DNA of 64,000 bases from Acidimicrobiaceae bacterium (lineage in GTDB: Bacteria; Actinomycetota; Acidimicrobiia; Acidimicrobiales; UBA8190): positions 1 to 64,000 of the forward strand of contig PLZB01000086.1 of assembly GCA_003151955.1 (NCBI GenBank). The letters run 5' to 3'. Below, piece by piece: positions 24,362-33,217 of the stretch. The notes under the pieces were generated by a model. That model made no database searches, was not told the origin of the DNA, and was given only the letters and a program-made list of their open reading frames with translations. A program made the position numbers and the translations under genes. The number at the start of each line of letters is the position of its first letter. Positions within the stretch are counted from its first letter, which is position 1.

Positions 24362-26310
24362 CGCGTCACATCCCGCACCTCGTGCCCGTAGGAGAAGAAG
24401 AGGGCGTTGGGAGCGATCTCGATCCGCTGGGTGGCGGGTCCCCGCACCTGGTCGATGGGATCGGCCGGGAACAGCCGGACCTCCTCGACCCGGTCCACCC
24501 CGTAGAGGCCCTGGAGCACGGCGTGGATCTCCCCGGCGTGGAGAGGCCGACCGAAGGGCCAGCCCGTGCCGTCGGGACCCCCGTCGATGGGGTGGAGGTA
24601 GCGGTAGAGGAGGGCCTTGGCCTCGTCCTCGAGCCGGACCGGGTCGGCCGTGGACCGGGCCCGGATCTCGGCCACCACGGTGATCCCCTGGTAGAGGGGG
24701 GGCTCGACCAGGACCCGCGCCCCGATGGTCCGGCGGAGGTCCAGCTCGGCCGCCACCCGCTGGAGGAGCTCCGGGGTCGGGTCGAGACGCTCGAAGGGGA
24801 TGGTGCCGTCCTCGTCGTCGGCCACGGCCGGGACCAGGAGGACCCGGACACCGGCCTCCTCGCCGACGGCGCCGGCGGGGACGCACTTGACCCGGGCCAC
24901 ATCGGGAGCGGCCCCCTTGGCCAGCAGCTCGTAGTCCTCGACGGTGACAGCCCGTCCCAGCGTCCGGAAGCTGATCGGGCCCCGGACCTTGGCGTTCTCG
25001 ATGTCCTCCCCGTCGACGCCGCCGGCCGCCGGGAACCGGTTCTCGACGGTGGACACGAACGGCAGGTTGGTCTTCATGACCGACAGGGCGCCGGCGGCGA
25101 CGTTGCCGTCCTTCCCGCCCCCCGACCGGTACCGCCGCACCCGCAACGGGGCACCCTTGGGCGGGACGGCCCCGTACTGGCGGACGGTCCCGTCCTCGAG
25201 CCGCACGGCTGGTCCCAGGATCAGCTCGCCGGTGGCGGCGTCGAGGAGGAAATGGTGGTCCTCCTCGTCGCTGAAGGCCAACGTCTCGACCTGGGTCCAC
25301 TCCTCCCAACCCTCGCCCCCGCCGGCCACCTCCAGGACGACGGGGGCATCACCGGCGACGATGGGGGTGTTCACCAGCCCGAACCGCTGCGCCCCCACCC
25401 CTTCGGAGATCCCGATGATCTCCACGTCGGTGTCGGACCCGTGGACGGCGGCGACCGTTCCCCCCACGGTGAAGACCGACAGCCGGTCGATGTAGGGCGA
25501 CGAGGAGAAGAAGGGCTGGTCCGGCTCGGGCTCGGTCACCCGGCACTGGATCCAGCCGCAGCGCCGGCCCTCGAACACGGCCTCGGTGTGGCCGGCCGGG
25601 ACGTGGAGGACGATGTCGCCGGCCTGGTTGAGGCCCCCGGTGTCGTCCTGGGTCTGCTCGCAGGCGATCCACTCGTGGCCGTCGTAGGCCTCCCAGATGA
25701 GCGGCGGGTTCAGGGGGTCGACCCCGACCCCCTCGACGTGGCACTGGAACCGGAGGGTGATGATGTTGGAGGGGACGGCGGCGGAGAGGCCCAGGACGAG
25801 GCGGTCGCCGGGATGGGGAAGGGGATCGAAGCACTGGTAGCCGGTCAGGGTCAGGGTGTCGGTATGGTCCCGGACCTCGAGCTCGGAGCTGACGGACATG
25901 GCCCGCTGCAGTCCGGAGGTCACGATCGGAAGGTCCTCGAGGGTCTCGAAGATGACGGCCCCCTGGGCGCGCTGGACCCGCTGGGTGGCCACCCGCGACG
26001 CCCGGGGCACGGTGACGGTGGCCTCCTGGGGAGCCGACAGCCAGAACGTCACGTCGGCCCGGGCCGCCGAGGGCGGGAACAGCGTGACCCCGATCAGCTC
26101 CAGGAACTTGACGTAGTTGCGGTCCGGCACCCGGTTGAGGCGGTAGGTGAGCTGGTCGACCATGTAGGCGAAGGTCTCGATGAGGGTGACCCCGGGGTCC
26201 GAGACGTTGTGGTCGGTCCACGCGGGGCAGCGCTGCTGGACCAGTCGCTTGGCGTCGTCGACGTAGTCCTGGAAGCGCCGGTCATCGAGGTTGGGGACGG
26301 GCAGGGGCAA
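24358..26310 (-). CDS. Baseplate J-like (gp47/Afp11-type) protein
   Basis: 650 residues. Seen: N-terminal PNLDDRRFQDYVDDAKRLV, then HNVSDPGVTLIETFAYMVDQLTYRLNRVP, diagnostic for the putative baseplate assembly protein family of eCIS and related phages; a middle beta-rich insert; and the J-like domain with GPISFRTLGRAVTVEDYELLA. It forms the baseplate wedge around the spike. A stop lies one codon upstream of TTG 26310, so initiation is at TTG unless the protein begins well inside. It overlaps the next gene by ATGA. Confidence 0.92.
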   Translation of the reverse strand: MPLPVPNLDDRRFQDYVDDAKRLVQQRCPAWTDHNVSDPGVTLIETFAYMVDQLTYRLNRVPDRNYVKFLELIGVTLFPPSAARADVTFWLSAPQEATVTVPRASRVATQRVQRAQGAVIFETLEDLPIVTSGLQRAMSVSSELEVRDHTDTLTLTGYQCFDPLPHPGDRLVLGLSAAVPSNIITLRFQCHVEGVGVDPLNPPLIWEAYDGHEWIACEQTQDDTGGLNQAGDIVLHVPAGHTEAVFEGRRCGWIQCRVTEPEPDQPFFSSSPYIDRLSVFTVGGTVAAVHGSDTDVEIIGISEGVGAQRFGLVNTPIVAGDAPVVLEVAGGGEGWEEWTQVETLAFSDEEDHHFLLDAATGELILGPAVRLEDGTVRQYGAVPPKGAPLRVRRYRSGGGKDGNVAAGALSVMKTNLPFVSTVENRFPAAGGVDGEDIENAKVRGPISFRTLGRAVTVEDYELLAKGAAPDVARVKCVPAGAVGEEAGVRVLLVPAVADDEDGTIPFERLDPTPELLQRVAAELDLRRTIGARVLVEPPLYQGITVVAEIRARSTADPVRLEDEAKALLYRYLHPIDGGPDGTGWPFGRPLHAGEIHAVLQGLYGVDRVEEVRLFPADPIDQVRGPATQRIEIAPNALFFSYGHEVRDVTR

Positions 26311-26313
26311 CGC

Positions 26314-26712
26314 TCAGCGCTCCTCGGAGATCGTGTAGAAGGGGAAGACCAGGTTACGGGGGTCGTTGGTCCCCCGCTTCATGTAGCGGATGTCGATGTA
26401 GAGGGTGGACCGGTCGTTGGCCTCGACGGTGACATCGACGTCCACGACCTCGATCCGGGGCTCCCAGCGCTGGAGGGCGTTCTTGACCTCGTAGGCGATG
26501 ATCCCGGCCGTGGCCGCGTCGGCGGGGGCGAAGATGTGGTCGTGGATCCCGCAGCCGAACATGGGCCGCATGGGACGCTCCCCGAAGGAGGTCCCCAGGA
26601 TCAGGCGCATGGACTGCTCGATCTCGGTGTCGCCCGAGACCAGGGTGATCCCTCCCGTCGTCGTCGTCGACACCGGGAAGCCCCACCCCGAGCCGATGAA
26701 TTCCTCTCCCAT
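26314..26712 (-). CDS. GPW/gp25-like baseplate protein (Afp9-type)
   Basis: 132 residues. Seen: GWGFPVSTTTTGGITLVSGDTEIEQSMRLILGTSFGERPMRPMFGCGIHD, with the family motif GERPMRP-x-FG, and NALQRWEPRIEVVDVDV. gp25-like proteins nucleate sheath assembly on the baseplate. RBS-like GCGGAGG directly abuts the ATG. The stop is 3 bases before the TTG of the baseplate J-like gene. Confidence 0.94.
   Translation of the reverse strand: MGEEFIGSGWGFPVSTTTTGGITLVSGDTEIEQSMRLILGTSFGERPMRPMFGCGIHDHIFAPADAATAGIIAYEVKNALQRWEPRIEVVDVDVTVEANDRSTLYIDIRYMKRGTNDPRNLVFPFYTISEER
26320..26325 (-). promoter_or_regulatory. Ribosome site supporting a TTG start
   Basis: GAGGAG on the minus strand, nine bases before TTG 26310 and inside the 3' end of the gp25-like gene. 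With the in-frame TGA just upstream it fixes TTG as the baseplate J-like start. Confidence 0.65.
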
Positions 26713-26743
26713 CCTCCGCAGTCCTCCGTGCTCGGCCCGACGC

Positions 26744-28540
26744 TCAGCCGTTGATCGCGACGATGGGCCCGTCGATGGCCATCATCTCCTCGGCGGTCAA
26801 CTCCACCGCCCCGCCGGTGATGGCCAGGTCGCCCTCGGTGGTGATCTCGATGGCACCCTCCGACTCGATCGTGATGTTGGCGGCGGTGATCGACAGCTCT
26901 CCCAGTGCCTCCAGGCTGAGGTCACCCTCGGCCTGGATGGAGATGACGGCCCCGGAGATGGTGATCTCCCCGTCGACGTTCATGATGGTGATCATCTGCT
27001 CCAGGGCGTCCAGCTTGAGCTGCTGGACCTCGTCGCCGGTCTGGATCAGGATGCCGTTCTGCTCCTCGCCGTCGTAGAAGCTGACCTGGTGCATGTCCCG
27101 CGACATCATCCGCCGCTCGTTGACCAGCCCGGTGGCCTCGTCGATGAGCAGCGGTGAGGGCAGGGGCTCGTCGATGAAGTTGTAGAGGCCCCCGATGACG
27201 TAGGGACGGCGGGGGTCGCCCTGATCGAAGGCGACCAGGACCTCCGACCCCTCCTCGGGGACGATCAGGAAGCCGGTGCCCGGGTTGGTGCCGAATTGCA
27301 TGACCCGGGCCCAATCGCTGATGGCATCGGGGTCCATCCAGGGGAACATGAGCTGGACCCGGCCCTGGTCCTCGGGGTCCCGGCAGTTGATGACCCGGGC
27401 GCAGACCACACCGGGGATCCGGCCCGGGACGGCGTTCAGGGACTGCTCCGGGCCCGAGGCCAGACCCAGCATGGTCCGGTCCTGCCAGCCGCTCACGTTG
27501 ATGTGGGTCAGGTAGGGCTCGTCGGGGGTGAAGACATGACGGGCCGCCGTCAGGGTGTAGGAGCCGTCGAAGGGGATCCCGGCGCCGGCCAGGGAGATGG
27601 CGGTGCCGGCCTGGAGGGAGGGGTGGCCGTAGGCCTCCCCTTCCAGCTCGGCATAGGCCTCGGCCAGCTGGATGGCCATGGCCTCGGCCTTGGCCTCGGC
27701 CTCGTCCTCGTTGTCGTTGGGGAACCAGGCGTTGGTGAAGACGCCGCCCAGACCGAGCGCGGCCACCTCCTCCGGCTGGACCAGGTTCTCGACGCCCTCG
27801 GTCACCTCGACGCCGACGCCGTAGACCGGTCCCCCGATGAGGGGGCTCCAGCCGCCCACCTCGACCCCGTCTACCTGCTCGGCCGAGCGCATGACTGCGT
27901 GGAGCCTCCGGAGGCTCTTCCCGAGGACGAGCTGGGTGGCCAGGTTGAACGCGTAGGTCCCGGGCACGGGCATCTCGACGGCGGGGGTGGTGGGCTGGAA
28001 GTGGAAGATGCCCATGCCGTCGACGTAGGCCCGGAAGCCGTTGTCGAAGGCCAGCTTCTGGATGAACTGCCAGTCGCTCTGGGCCGCCTGGATCATGTAG
28101 GTGTAGAAGATCTCAGACGGCATGATCTCGTTGAGCTCGATTCCCCGCTCGGCCAGGATCTCCTCGACCATCTCCGAGGCCAGCATCTCCTGGAAGGTCC
28201 GGGTCATCCGGCCCTTCATCAGGCGGGCCGTGGAGTCCATGGCCCGGATGATGGTCTTCTTGCCGGAGATGTCGTACTCCAGCTCGAGGGCCTCGACGAA
28301 GCCGTTGAAGATGGGGAGGGGGTCGTCGGCACCGGCCACCTCGACCGACAGGGGGCTCCCGATCAGGAACCCACCCAATTCGACCACGGTCCGGTCCGGG
28401 TCGGAGAAGGTGAGCTCACAGGTGTTGGGCAGGTGGAGGCTCGTCTCGACCACGGTCCGGAACAGCAGGGGCTTGATCAGCGGGTCAAGGGGCATCTCGT
28501 CGACGAGGACGACGGGGCTGACGGAATCGGAGGGGGCCAT
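26744..28540 (-). CDS. VgrG-like spike protein (Afp8-type)
   Basis: 598 residues. Seen: an N-terminal gp27-like/late-control-D-type part (about 1-370) including AAQSDWQFIQKLAFDNGFRAYVDG; an OB-fold gp5-like domain (about 375-460) with GRIPGVVCARVINCRDPEDQGRVQLMFPW and GSEVLVAFDQGDPRRPYVIGGLYN; and a C-terminal repetitive beta-helix (about 500-598) where I/V alternate with small residues. It forms the central spike under the tube. No extra effector domain is fused to the C-terminus. It lies 11 bases after the LysM gene. Confidence 0.95.
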   Translation of the reverse strand: MAPSDSVSPVVLVDEMPLDPLIKPLLFRTVVETSLHLPNTCELTFSDPDRTVVELGGFLIGSPLSVEVAGADDPLPIFNGFVEALELEYDISGKKTIIRAMDSTARLMKGRMTRTFQEMLASEMVEEILAERGIELNEIMPSEIFYTYMIQAAQSDWQFIQKLAFDNGFRAYVDGMGIFHFQPTTPAVEMPVPGTYAFNLATQLVLGKSLRRLHAVMRSAEQVDGVEVGGWSPLIGGPVYGVGVEVTEGVENLVQPEEVAALGLGGVFTNAWFPNDNEDEAEAKAEAMAIQLAEAYAELEGEAYGHPSLQAGTAISLAGAGIPFDGSYTLTAARHVFTPDEPYLTHINVSGWQDRTMLGLASGPEQSLNAVPGRIPGVVCARVINCRDPEDQGRVQLMFPWMDPDAISDWARVMQFGTNPGTGFLIVPEEGSEVLVAFDQGDPRRPYVIGGLYNFIDEPLPSPLLIDEATGLVNERRMMSRDMHQVSFYDGEEQNGILIQTGDEVQQLKLDALEQMITIMNVDGEITISGAVISIQAEGDLSLEALGELSITAANITIESEGAIEITTEGDLAITGGAVELTAEEMMAIDGPIVAING

Positions 28541-28551
28541 GGTGACGGTGA

Positions 28552-29508
28552 CTAGGCGAGTCCCGCCGCTTCACCGGCGGGCGGGATCATGAGGGAGGTC
28601 CCCGGGGAGACCCGGAGGGGGTCGTCGATGTTGTTGGCCTCGGCCAGGGCCCGCCACATGGTGGGCTTCCGGTACTCGCGGTTGGAGACGGACTGGAGCG
28701 TGTCCCCGCTGATGACCGTCCTCGTCCTCCTGGTGTCCCGGCTTCCCGACGTCGGGTTCTGCATGGGCAGGAGCGGGGGGATCTCGTTGATGGTCAGGGT
28801 GGCCTCGGCCCGCAGGGGGGTCCCGTTGGGCCGGAAGAGGGTGAAGGTGGCCGACACCTCCTCGATGTAGCCCGGGAAGGTGATGTTGGAGCCCCAGCCG
28901 AACATCACGGCAGGGGGGCAGGGGTCGTCGAGCAGGTAGGAGGCCATGGTGGGCTTGGTCGTCTCGAAGAGGAGGAGGACGTCGTCGTGGACGTTGCCGG
29001 TCTGCGAGTAGGAGGCGTCCAGGAAGATCTCGACGGTGAGCTTCCGGTTCTTGGAGTGGAGATACTCGGGGATGGGGCCCGTCCAGTCGTCAGACTCGGC
29101 CTGCCCCCACACCGCGCCCTTCGAGATCGTGAACTTCTCCGGGTTGTAGAGGAAGGTGATCTTGCCCCCCACCGAGCCGCCCAGCGTGGCCGAGGCGGTG
29201 CTCATCCCGCTGCCGGCCGCGTCGGCGGCGCTGCCGACGGCACCGTCGCTCCCACCCGGGATGGCCTGGGGCCCCCCGGCGGCGGCGGCCATCCCGATCA
29301 TCCCGCTCAGGATCTGGCCCGACATTCCCGAGGCCGAGGTCGGGGTGATGAGGAGGTAGGCCTGCTCCAGCTTGAGCTGGCTCGTGATCATCGAGACGTT
29401 GGGAACGGGGGAGAAGGCCGAGCCGCCCTGGTAGCCGGCCCCGTCGCTGCCGCCTCCGCCGGCGGAGGCGGCCGAGGGGGGTCCCCCGGACGGGCCTGTC
29501 GTGGTCAT
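28552..29508 (-). CDS. LysM-containing baseplate hub protein (Afp7-type)
   Basis: 318 residues. Seen: a Gly/Ala/Ser-rich N-terminus, then the tail-hub pattern ITFLYNPEKFTISKGAVW, KNRKLTVEIFLDASY, PAVMFGWGS and GYIEEVSATFTLFRPNGTPLRAEATLTI, and a C-terminal LysM (TVISGDTLQSVSNREY to LRVSPGTSLMIPP, about 265-312). In eCIS and phages the LysM protein sits between tube and spike. GGAG lies eight bases before the ATG. Confidence 0.93.
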   Translation of the reverse strand: MTTTGPSGGPPSAASAGGGGSDGAGYQGGSAFSPVPNVSMITSQLKLEQAYLLITPTSASGMSGQILSGMIGMAAAAGGPQAIPGGSDGAVGSAADAAGSGMSTASATLGGSVGGKITFLYNPEKFTISKGAVWGQAESDDWTGPIPEYLHSKNRKLTVEIFLDASYSQTGNVHDDVLLLFETTKPTMASYLLDDPCPPAVMFGWGSNITFPGYIEEVSATFTLFRPNGTPLRAEATLTINEIPPLLPMQNPTSGSRDTRRTRTVISGDTLQSVSNREYRKPTMWRALAEANNIDDPLRVSPGTSLMIPPAGEAAGLA

Positions 29509-29536
29509 GACCTCACTCCTTCCCCCGTGGGCCGTG

Positions 29537-30094
29537 TCACAGCTTCTCCGCCGCGCCGATGGCGGCCTGGCCCACGCTCTGGATGGCGGTCTGGCCCGAC
29601 GCCGTGTAGCCGGCGGCCAGGGTGGCGGCGTACTCGGTGGACGAGACGCCCATCTCCTGGATGTCGATCATGAAGGCGGTGTAGAGGAGGGTGAGCTCCT
29701 CCTCGGCCACCTTCGGGTTCTCGACGTCGAACGAGGGGCCCTTCCAGGACTTCGGGGTCACCCCCATGAAGACCCACGAGAAGATGGTCTTCCCGTTGGC
29801 GTCGAGGGCGGCCAACCGGGCCGTGGTGCTGGAGTGGAACGAGGTCATCTTCGCCAGCCACAACATGGTGTTCTTGGTGTAGGGCCCGACCGGGCGCCGG
29901 ACCACCAGGGGGTCGTACTCGAAGCGGCCGGGGAGGTGGTGCATGAAGATCCCCCCGCCTCCCTCCTTCTTGGAGGTGACGCTGAAGTTGACCCCCAGCC
30001 CGGAGACCGACTTGAAGGTGCCCAGGTCGATCCCGTCGATCTCGAACTTGAAATAGACGGCGACCGCACTGTCGGCGGTGGGGTCCATGGTCAC
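29537..30094 (-). CDS. Second tail-tube-like protein (Afp5-type tube initiator)
   Basis: 185 residues, related to gp19-like tube proteins. Seen: YFKFEIDGIDLGTFKSVSGLGVNFSV near the N-terminus, then VVRRPVGPYTKNTMLWLAKM and a 40-residue Ala-rich C-terminal extension not present in the main tube protein. GTG 30094 and ATG 30088 are both possible starts. Its place next to the LysM gene suggests the tube-to-baseplate adaptor. Confidence 0.9.
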   Translation of the reverse strand: MTMDPTADSAVAVYFKFEIDGIDLGTFKSVSGLGVNFSVTSKKEGGGGIFMHHLPGRFEYDPLVVRRPVGPYTKNTMLWLAKMTSFHSSTTARLAALDANGKTIFSWVFMGVTPKSWKGPSFDVENPKVAEEELTLLYTAFMIDIQEMGVSSTEYAATLAAGYTASGQTAIQSVGQAAIGAAEKL

Positions 30095-30098
30095 GGGT

Positions 30099-33038
30099 TC
30101 ACCGGTGGAAGCCGGTGATCATCCCGGCCCTTTCACGATCGCGCCGGAGCTCGGTCTTGAGCTCGTGGCTGAGGTGGGGGTAGAGCCGGCTGGCCAGGAC
30201 CCGGAGGTACTGGCTGCTCAGGTCCTTGGCCGAGGGCTCGGCCGAGCCGACCGGTTCCGGAGCGGGCGCCTCGACGGGGACCGTGGACGTGGCCCCCAAC
30301 CGCTGGACGACCGGTTCGGGGGCGGCCGTGACCGGCGCGGCCGCCGCTCCGAATTGGTAGGTCCCGCTGGCGTCGACCTCGGCGAACCCGGCCGAGACCA
30401 GTCGCTGGAGCCCCTGCAGGGCCACAGCCGTCTCCGGGTCCCTCGACCCCATGGGGGCGGGGGCGGGCCGGGACAACGGCATGGACAGGGTCTGGACGGC
30501 GGTGGGCGAGGCCACCACGGCCAGGCTGGGCCGGGGGTCAACTCCGGAGGACCAAGAGGGGTCGGGCACCGGGGCCCCGAACGTGGTGACACCCTGAGCC
30601 GTCGGTGGGCCGGCGTCCCACGTCGGGGTCGAGGCCCGACGGGGCTCCCCCACTCCAGCCGGCGTCGAGCCCGCCGGTGTCGAGGCCAGGACGACCCGGG
30701 AGAACGGGGAGGCCGCAGGGGGCAGGGCCGACTCGGGGGTGGCCGGGACCGACTGACGCTGGACCGCCACCGGCGCCGCGGGCTGGCCGGGACCGACCGG
30801 CGCACCGGTGGGCCGGGACGAGCCGCCCGTGGCGCCGTCGACCTCGGCCGCGGCCGCCTCCCAGGGCCAGGCGGCCAGGGCCGGACGGTCCTCCGGCTGG
30901 CGTCGGACCCGGCCGGCACCGGCGGCGGGGAGCAACTCGACCGACGGTGTGGGCGGGACCGGCAGGGTGAGGGCCTGGGCCAGCTCGGCGGCGGCCGGGT
31001 TGGCGGGCTCGAGGGGCCGGTCGCCGAGCAGGGGGAGGGCCGGCGCGGGGTCGACCCAGGCCGGGGACCCGGGATCGTCGAGCCGCACCGGCTCGGAACC
31101 CGACCACAGATCAGGGACGAGCCCATCGCCTTCACCCGTCGGGGCCCGGTCGACCCCGGCCGGCTCCTGTCCCAGGGTGGGAACCTCACCGGCGACCGGG
31201 GCACCGGAGCGGACCGGGCCGGACCCTTCCGCCGGCAGGCGCTGGACGAGGGGAAGGCCGGCTTCGATGGCGGCTGCCACGGCGATCATGTCGTGGAGGG
31301 GACCGGCGGCGGGCGTCGACACGGGGAGGGGGATCCGGGTCGAGGGTGGCTCGGCCAGGGGAGCCCCGAGTCCGGACCGGCGGGGCGGGGCCTGGGTGCC
31401 GGAGTCGAGGCGCTGGACCGGGAGCGGTACCGGCATCCCCTCGGTCGTCTCCGGGGGTGCCCCTTCGAGAGCAGGACCGGGTGCGGGCTCGGCAACGGCG
31501 CTGACCGGCTCGAGGGGCCGGTCCCCGAGAAGCGGGGTCCCGGTCTCGGGAACCGGAGCGGGGCCGGCCGCGACCGGCTCGGCTTCGTGGACGACGACCT
31601 CGGGACCGGCGACGTCGGCCGCCCCGGGGTCGTCGACCGCCGTCAGGACCGGGCCATGCGGCGGGAGCCCGGCGTCGGCGAGGCCGGCCCGGGCCAGGGG
31701 GAGGTCGAGCGGAAGGTCGTCGCCGACGGGTGTGGCCTCGACCCCGGTCGGGTCGACCTCCGCCCTCGCGGCCGGGCCGGGAATCTCAAGGGCGCCGACG
31801 GTCGGCACGGTCTGGTCGGGCGCCGGCGCGACTTCCGGCGGGTCCTCCAGCGGAAACACCACCGGGGGGACGGGGGCCTCGCTCGACGGAGGGGCGGCCC
31901 CGGCGGCGACCGGAACCACGGTCGGCTCCGGAAGCGGCCCTGAGGCCGGATCGGCGGGGCCGGGCCGGTCGGCTCGAGCGGGCGGCACCACCGGGGGGCC
32001 GGCCAGGGGCTCACGCTGGATGACGGCCAGCGTCCGGAGGGGGAGGTCGGGCTCCTCGGCCCGGACGAGGCTCGGCTCGGGCGGGGCGGGCGGCGTCGGG
32101 GGGGTGTCGATCCCGAGGATGGGCGCCATCACCGGCGGCCCGGCCTCGGGGGCCAGGGGGGCGCCGGTGGAGACCTGGGCGGCCGCTGGCCGGGGGGCGG
32201 GGAGGTCGAGTGGCAGGGTCGAGGGCGGGCCGGGGGACTCGGCCGGGGCGAGACCCGGGCTGGTGTCGACGGCCCGGTCGGGAGGTCCCGGCTCGACGGT
32301 CCCGAGCGTGGGGGCCAGCTCGGGCGTGGCCTCCGCCGCGGCCGACGGCTGCTCCGCCACGGCGGTGCCGGTGTCGGCGACGACAACTGCCTCGGTGTCC
32401 CCGGTCGGCCCGGCCGGGACCTCCGCCTCGACCTCGAGGGGAACCTCCGGGGGAGCGAAGGCAACGGTCGGCTCGGCTGCGCCCTGGTCGGGGGGCTCGG
32501 CCGGGGTGGGCTCGGACCAGCCCAGGACGGGCTCGGACCGGACAGGCCCCGGGGCCGTCTCCACGGCCCGCTGAACGGGGACGGGCGGGGCGGGGAGATC
32601 GAGCGGAGGGTTGACGGCTCCGGAGGGAACCCCGACGGGGGCTTCCTCCACCGTCGAGAGGGTGGCGATGCCCTCGATCTCACCGCCGGGCTCCGACGGT
32701 CCGAGGACGTGGCCCAGGGGGGCCAGGGAGAGGGTGGGGTCCTTCCAGGCCGTCAGCTCGTCCTCGAAGTGCATGGAGAGGATCTGGGGCATGGCCGGGA
32801 AGGAGGGCTCCGGTGGAGCCATCTCCATCCAGGCCGGACGGAGCGGAGCCGTGGCCGGCGCCGGGAAGGGGGCCTCGGCCGGGGACGGTGGGGATGTCGG
32901 CTGGGGGGCCGTCGGCGGGCCGGCCACCGGGGAGGTGGCGGCCGACGCGTTGGCCGCCGTCGCAGCCGTCCGTTGGACGACGCGCACCTCAGCCCGGTTG
33001 GGTCCGAGGTTCCGCTGCCCGAACGGCCACAGCCTCAT
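30099..33038 (-). CDS. 979-residue Pro-rich VQR-motif protein of the eCIS locus
   Basis: Not recognised as a named family. Seen: MRLWPFGQRNLGPNRAEVRVVQR at the start, then ~850 residues rich in Pro, Ala, Glu and Val with no predicted globular domain, and a conserved-looking C-terminus (SQYLRVLASRLYPHL to LKTELRRDRERAG, last ~45 residues). The motif (V/I)QR appears seven times, LLGDRPLEP twice, and LPLDLPxP-like strings three times. It lies between the two tube genes, where other eCIS loci can carry long, poorly conserved proteins. A tape-measure, scaffold or cargo-loading role is possible, but nothing in the sequence decides this; it lacks the long helices typical of tape measures. Confidence 0.75.
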   Translation of the reverse strand: MRLWPFGQRNLGPNRAEVRVVQRTAATAANASAATSPVAGPPTAPQPTSPPSPAEAPFPAPATAPLRPAWMEMAPPEPSFPAMPQILSMHFEDELTAWKDPTLSLAPLGHVLGPSEPGGEIEGIATLSTVEEAPVGVPSGAVNPPLDLPAPPVPVQRAVETAPGPVRSEPVLGWSEPTPAEPPDQGAAEPTVAFAPPEVPLEVEAEVPAGPTGDTEAVVVADTGTAVAEQPSAAAEATPELAPTLGTVEPGPPDRAVDTSPGLAPAESPGPPSTLPLDLPAPRPAAAQVSTGAPLAPEAGPPVMAPILGIDTPPTPPAPPEPSLVRAEEPDLPLRTLAVIQREPLAGPPVVPPARADRPGPADPASGPLPEPTVVPVAAGAAPPSSEAPVPPVVFPLEDPPEVAPAPDQTVPTVGALEIPGPAARAEVDPTGVEATPVGDDLPLDLPLARAGLADAGLPPHGPVLTAVDDPGAADVAGPEVVVHEAEPVAAGPAPVPETGTPLLGDRPLEPVSAVAEPAPGPALEGAPPETTEGMPVPLPVQRLDSGTQAPPRRSGLGAPLAEPPSTRIPLPVSTPAAGPLHDMIAVAAAIEAGLPLVQRLPAEGSGPVRSGAPVAGEVPTLGQEPAGVDRAPTGEGDGLVPDLWSGSEPVRLDDPGSPAWVDPAPALPLLGDRPLEPANPAAAELAQALTLPVPPTPSVELLPAAGAGRVRRQPEDRPALAAWPWEAAAAEVDGATGGSSRPTGAPVGPGQPAAPVAVQRQSVPATPESALPPAASPFSRVVLASTPAGSTPAGVGEPRRASTPTWDAGPPTAQGVTTFGAPVPDPSWSSGVDPRPSLAVVASPTAVQTLSMPLSRPAPAPMGSRDPETAVALQGLQRLVSAGFAEVDASGTYQFGAAAAPVTAAPEPVVQRLGATSTVPVEAPAPEPVGSAEPSAKDLSSQYLRVLASRLYPHLSHELKTELRRDRERAGMITGFHR

Positions 33039-33058
33039 CGATCAGATCCCTTCCCCAC

Positions 33059-33217
33059 TCATTCCGTGCCGGAGAGCCGGCGGTTGATCCGGCCGATCTC
33101 CTCCACGAAACGTCGGCGGGTCGGATGCTCCATGTCCAAGATGGCGTCCAGCGACCAGTGGAAGTGGTAGGCGACGTACGCAGTCTCCTCGTACAGACGG
33201 TCGGCTGCGTACGTCAC
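33059..33217 (-). CDS. 52-residue DUF6760-like eCIS protein
   Basis: A short gene inside a region where a longer open frame in another phase (33042-33263) is a shadow. GTG 33217 overlaps the previous stop by GTGA. Seen: AADRLYEETAYVAYHFHWSL, then DAILDMEHPTRRRFVEEIGR and INRRLSGTE, the pattern of a small acidic helical protein conserved in eCIS loci and labelled DUF6760 in my memory. In position it is comparable to the small Afp6 gene. Function unknown, perhaps an assembly chaperone. Confidence 0.82.
   Translation of the reverse strand: MTYAADRLYEETAYVAYHFHWSLDAILDMEHPTRRRFVEEIGRINRRLSGTE

Noticed and set aside
24382-26754. Long plus-strand open frame (790 codons) opposite the baseplate genes
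   Set aside because: Low-complexity Gly/Asp/Val/Pro translation typical of antisense frames in GC-rich DNA; the minus strand carries clear family motifs.
26744-28540. VgrG-like protein as part of a type VI secretion system
   Set aside because: The neighbouring DUF4157, DUF4255, LysM and AAA+ genes belong to eCIS; no Tss membrane-complex genes are present.
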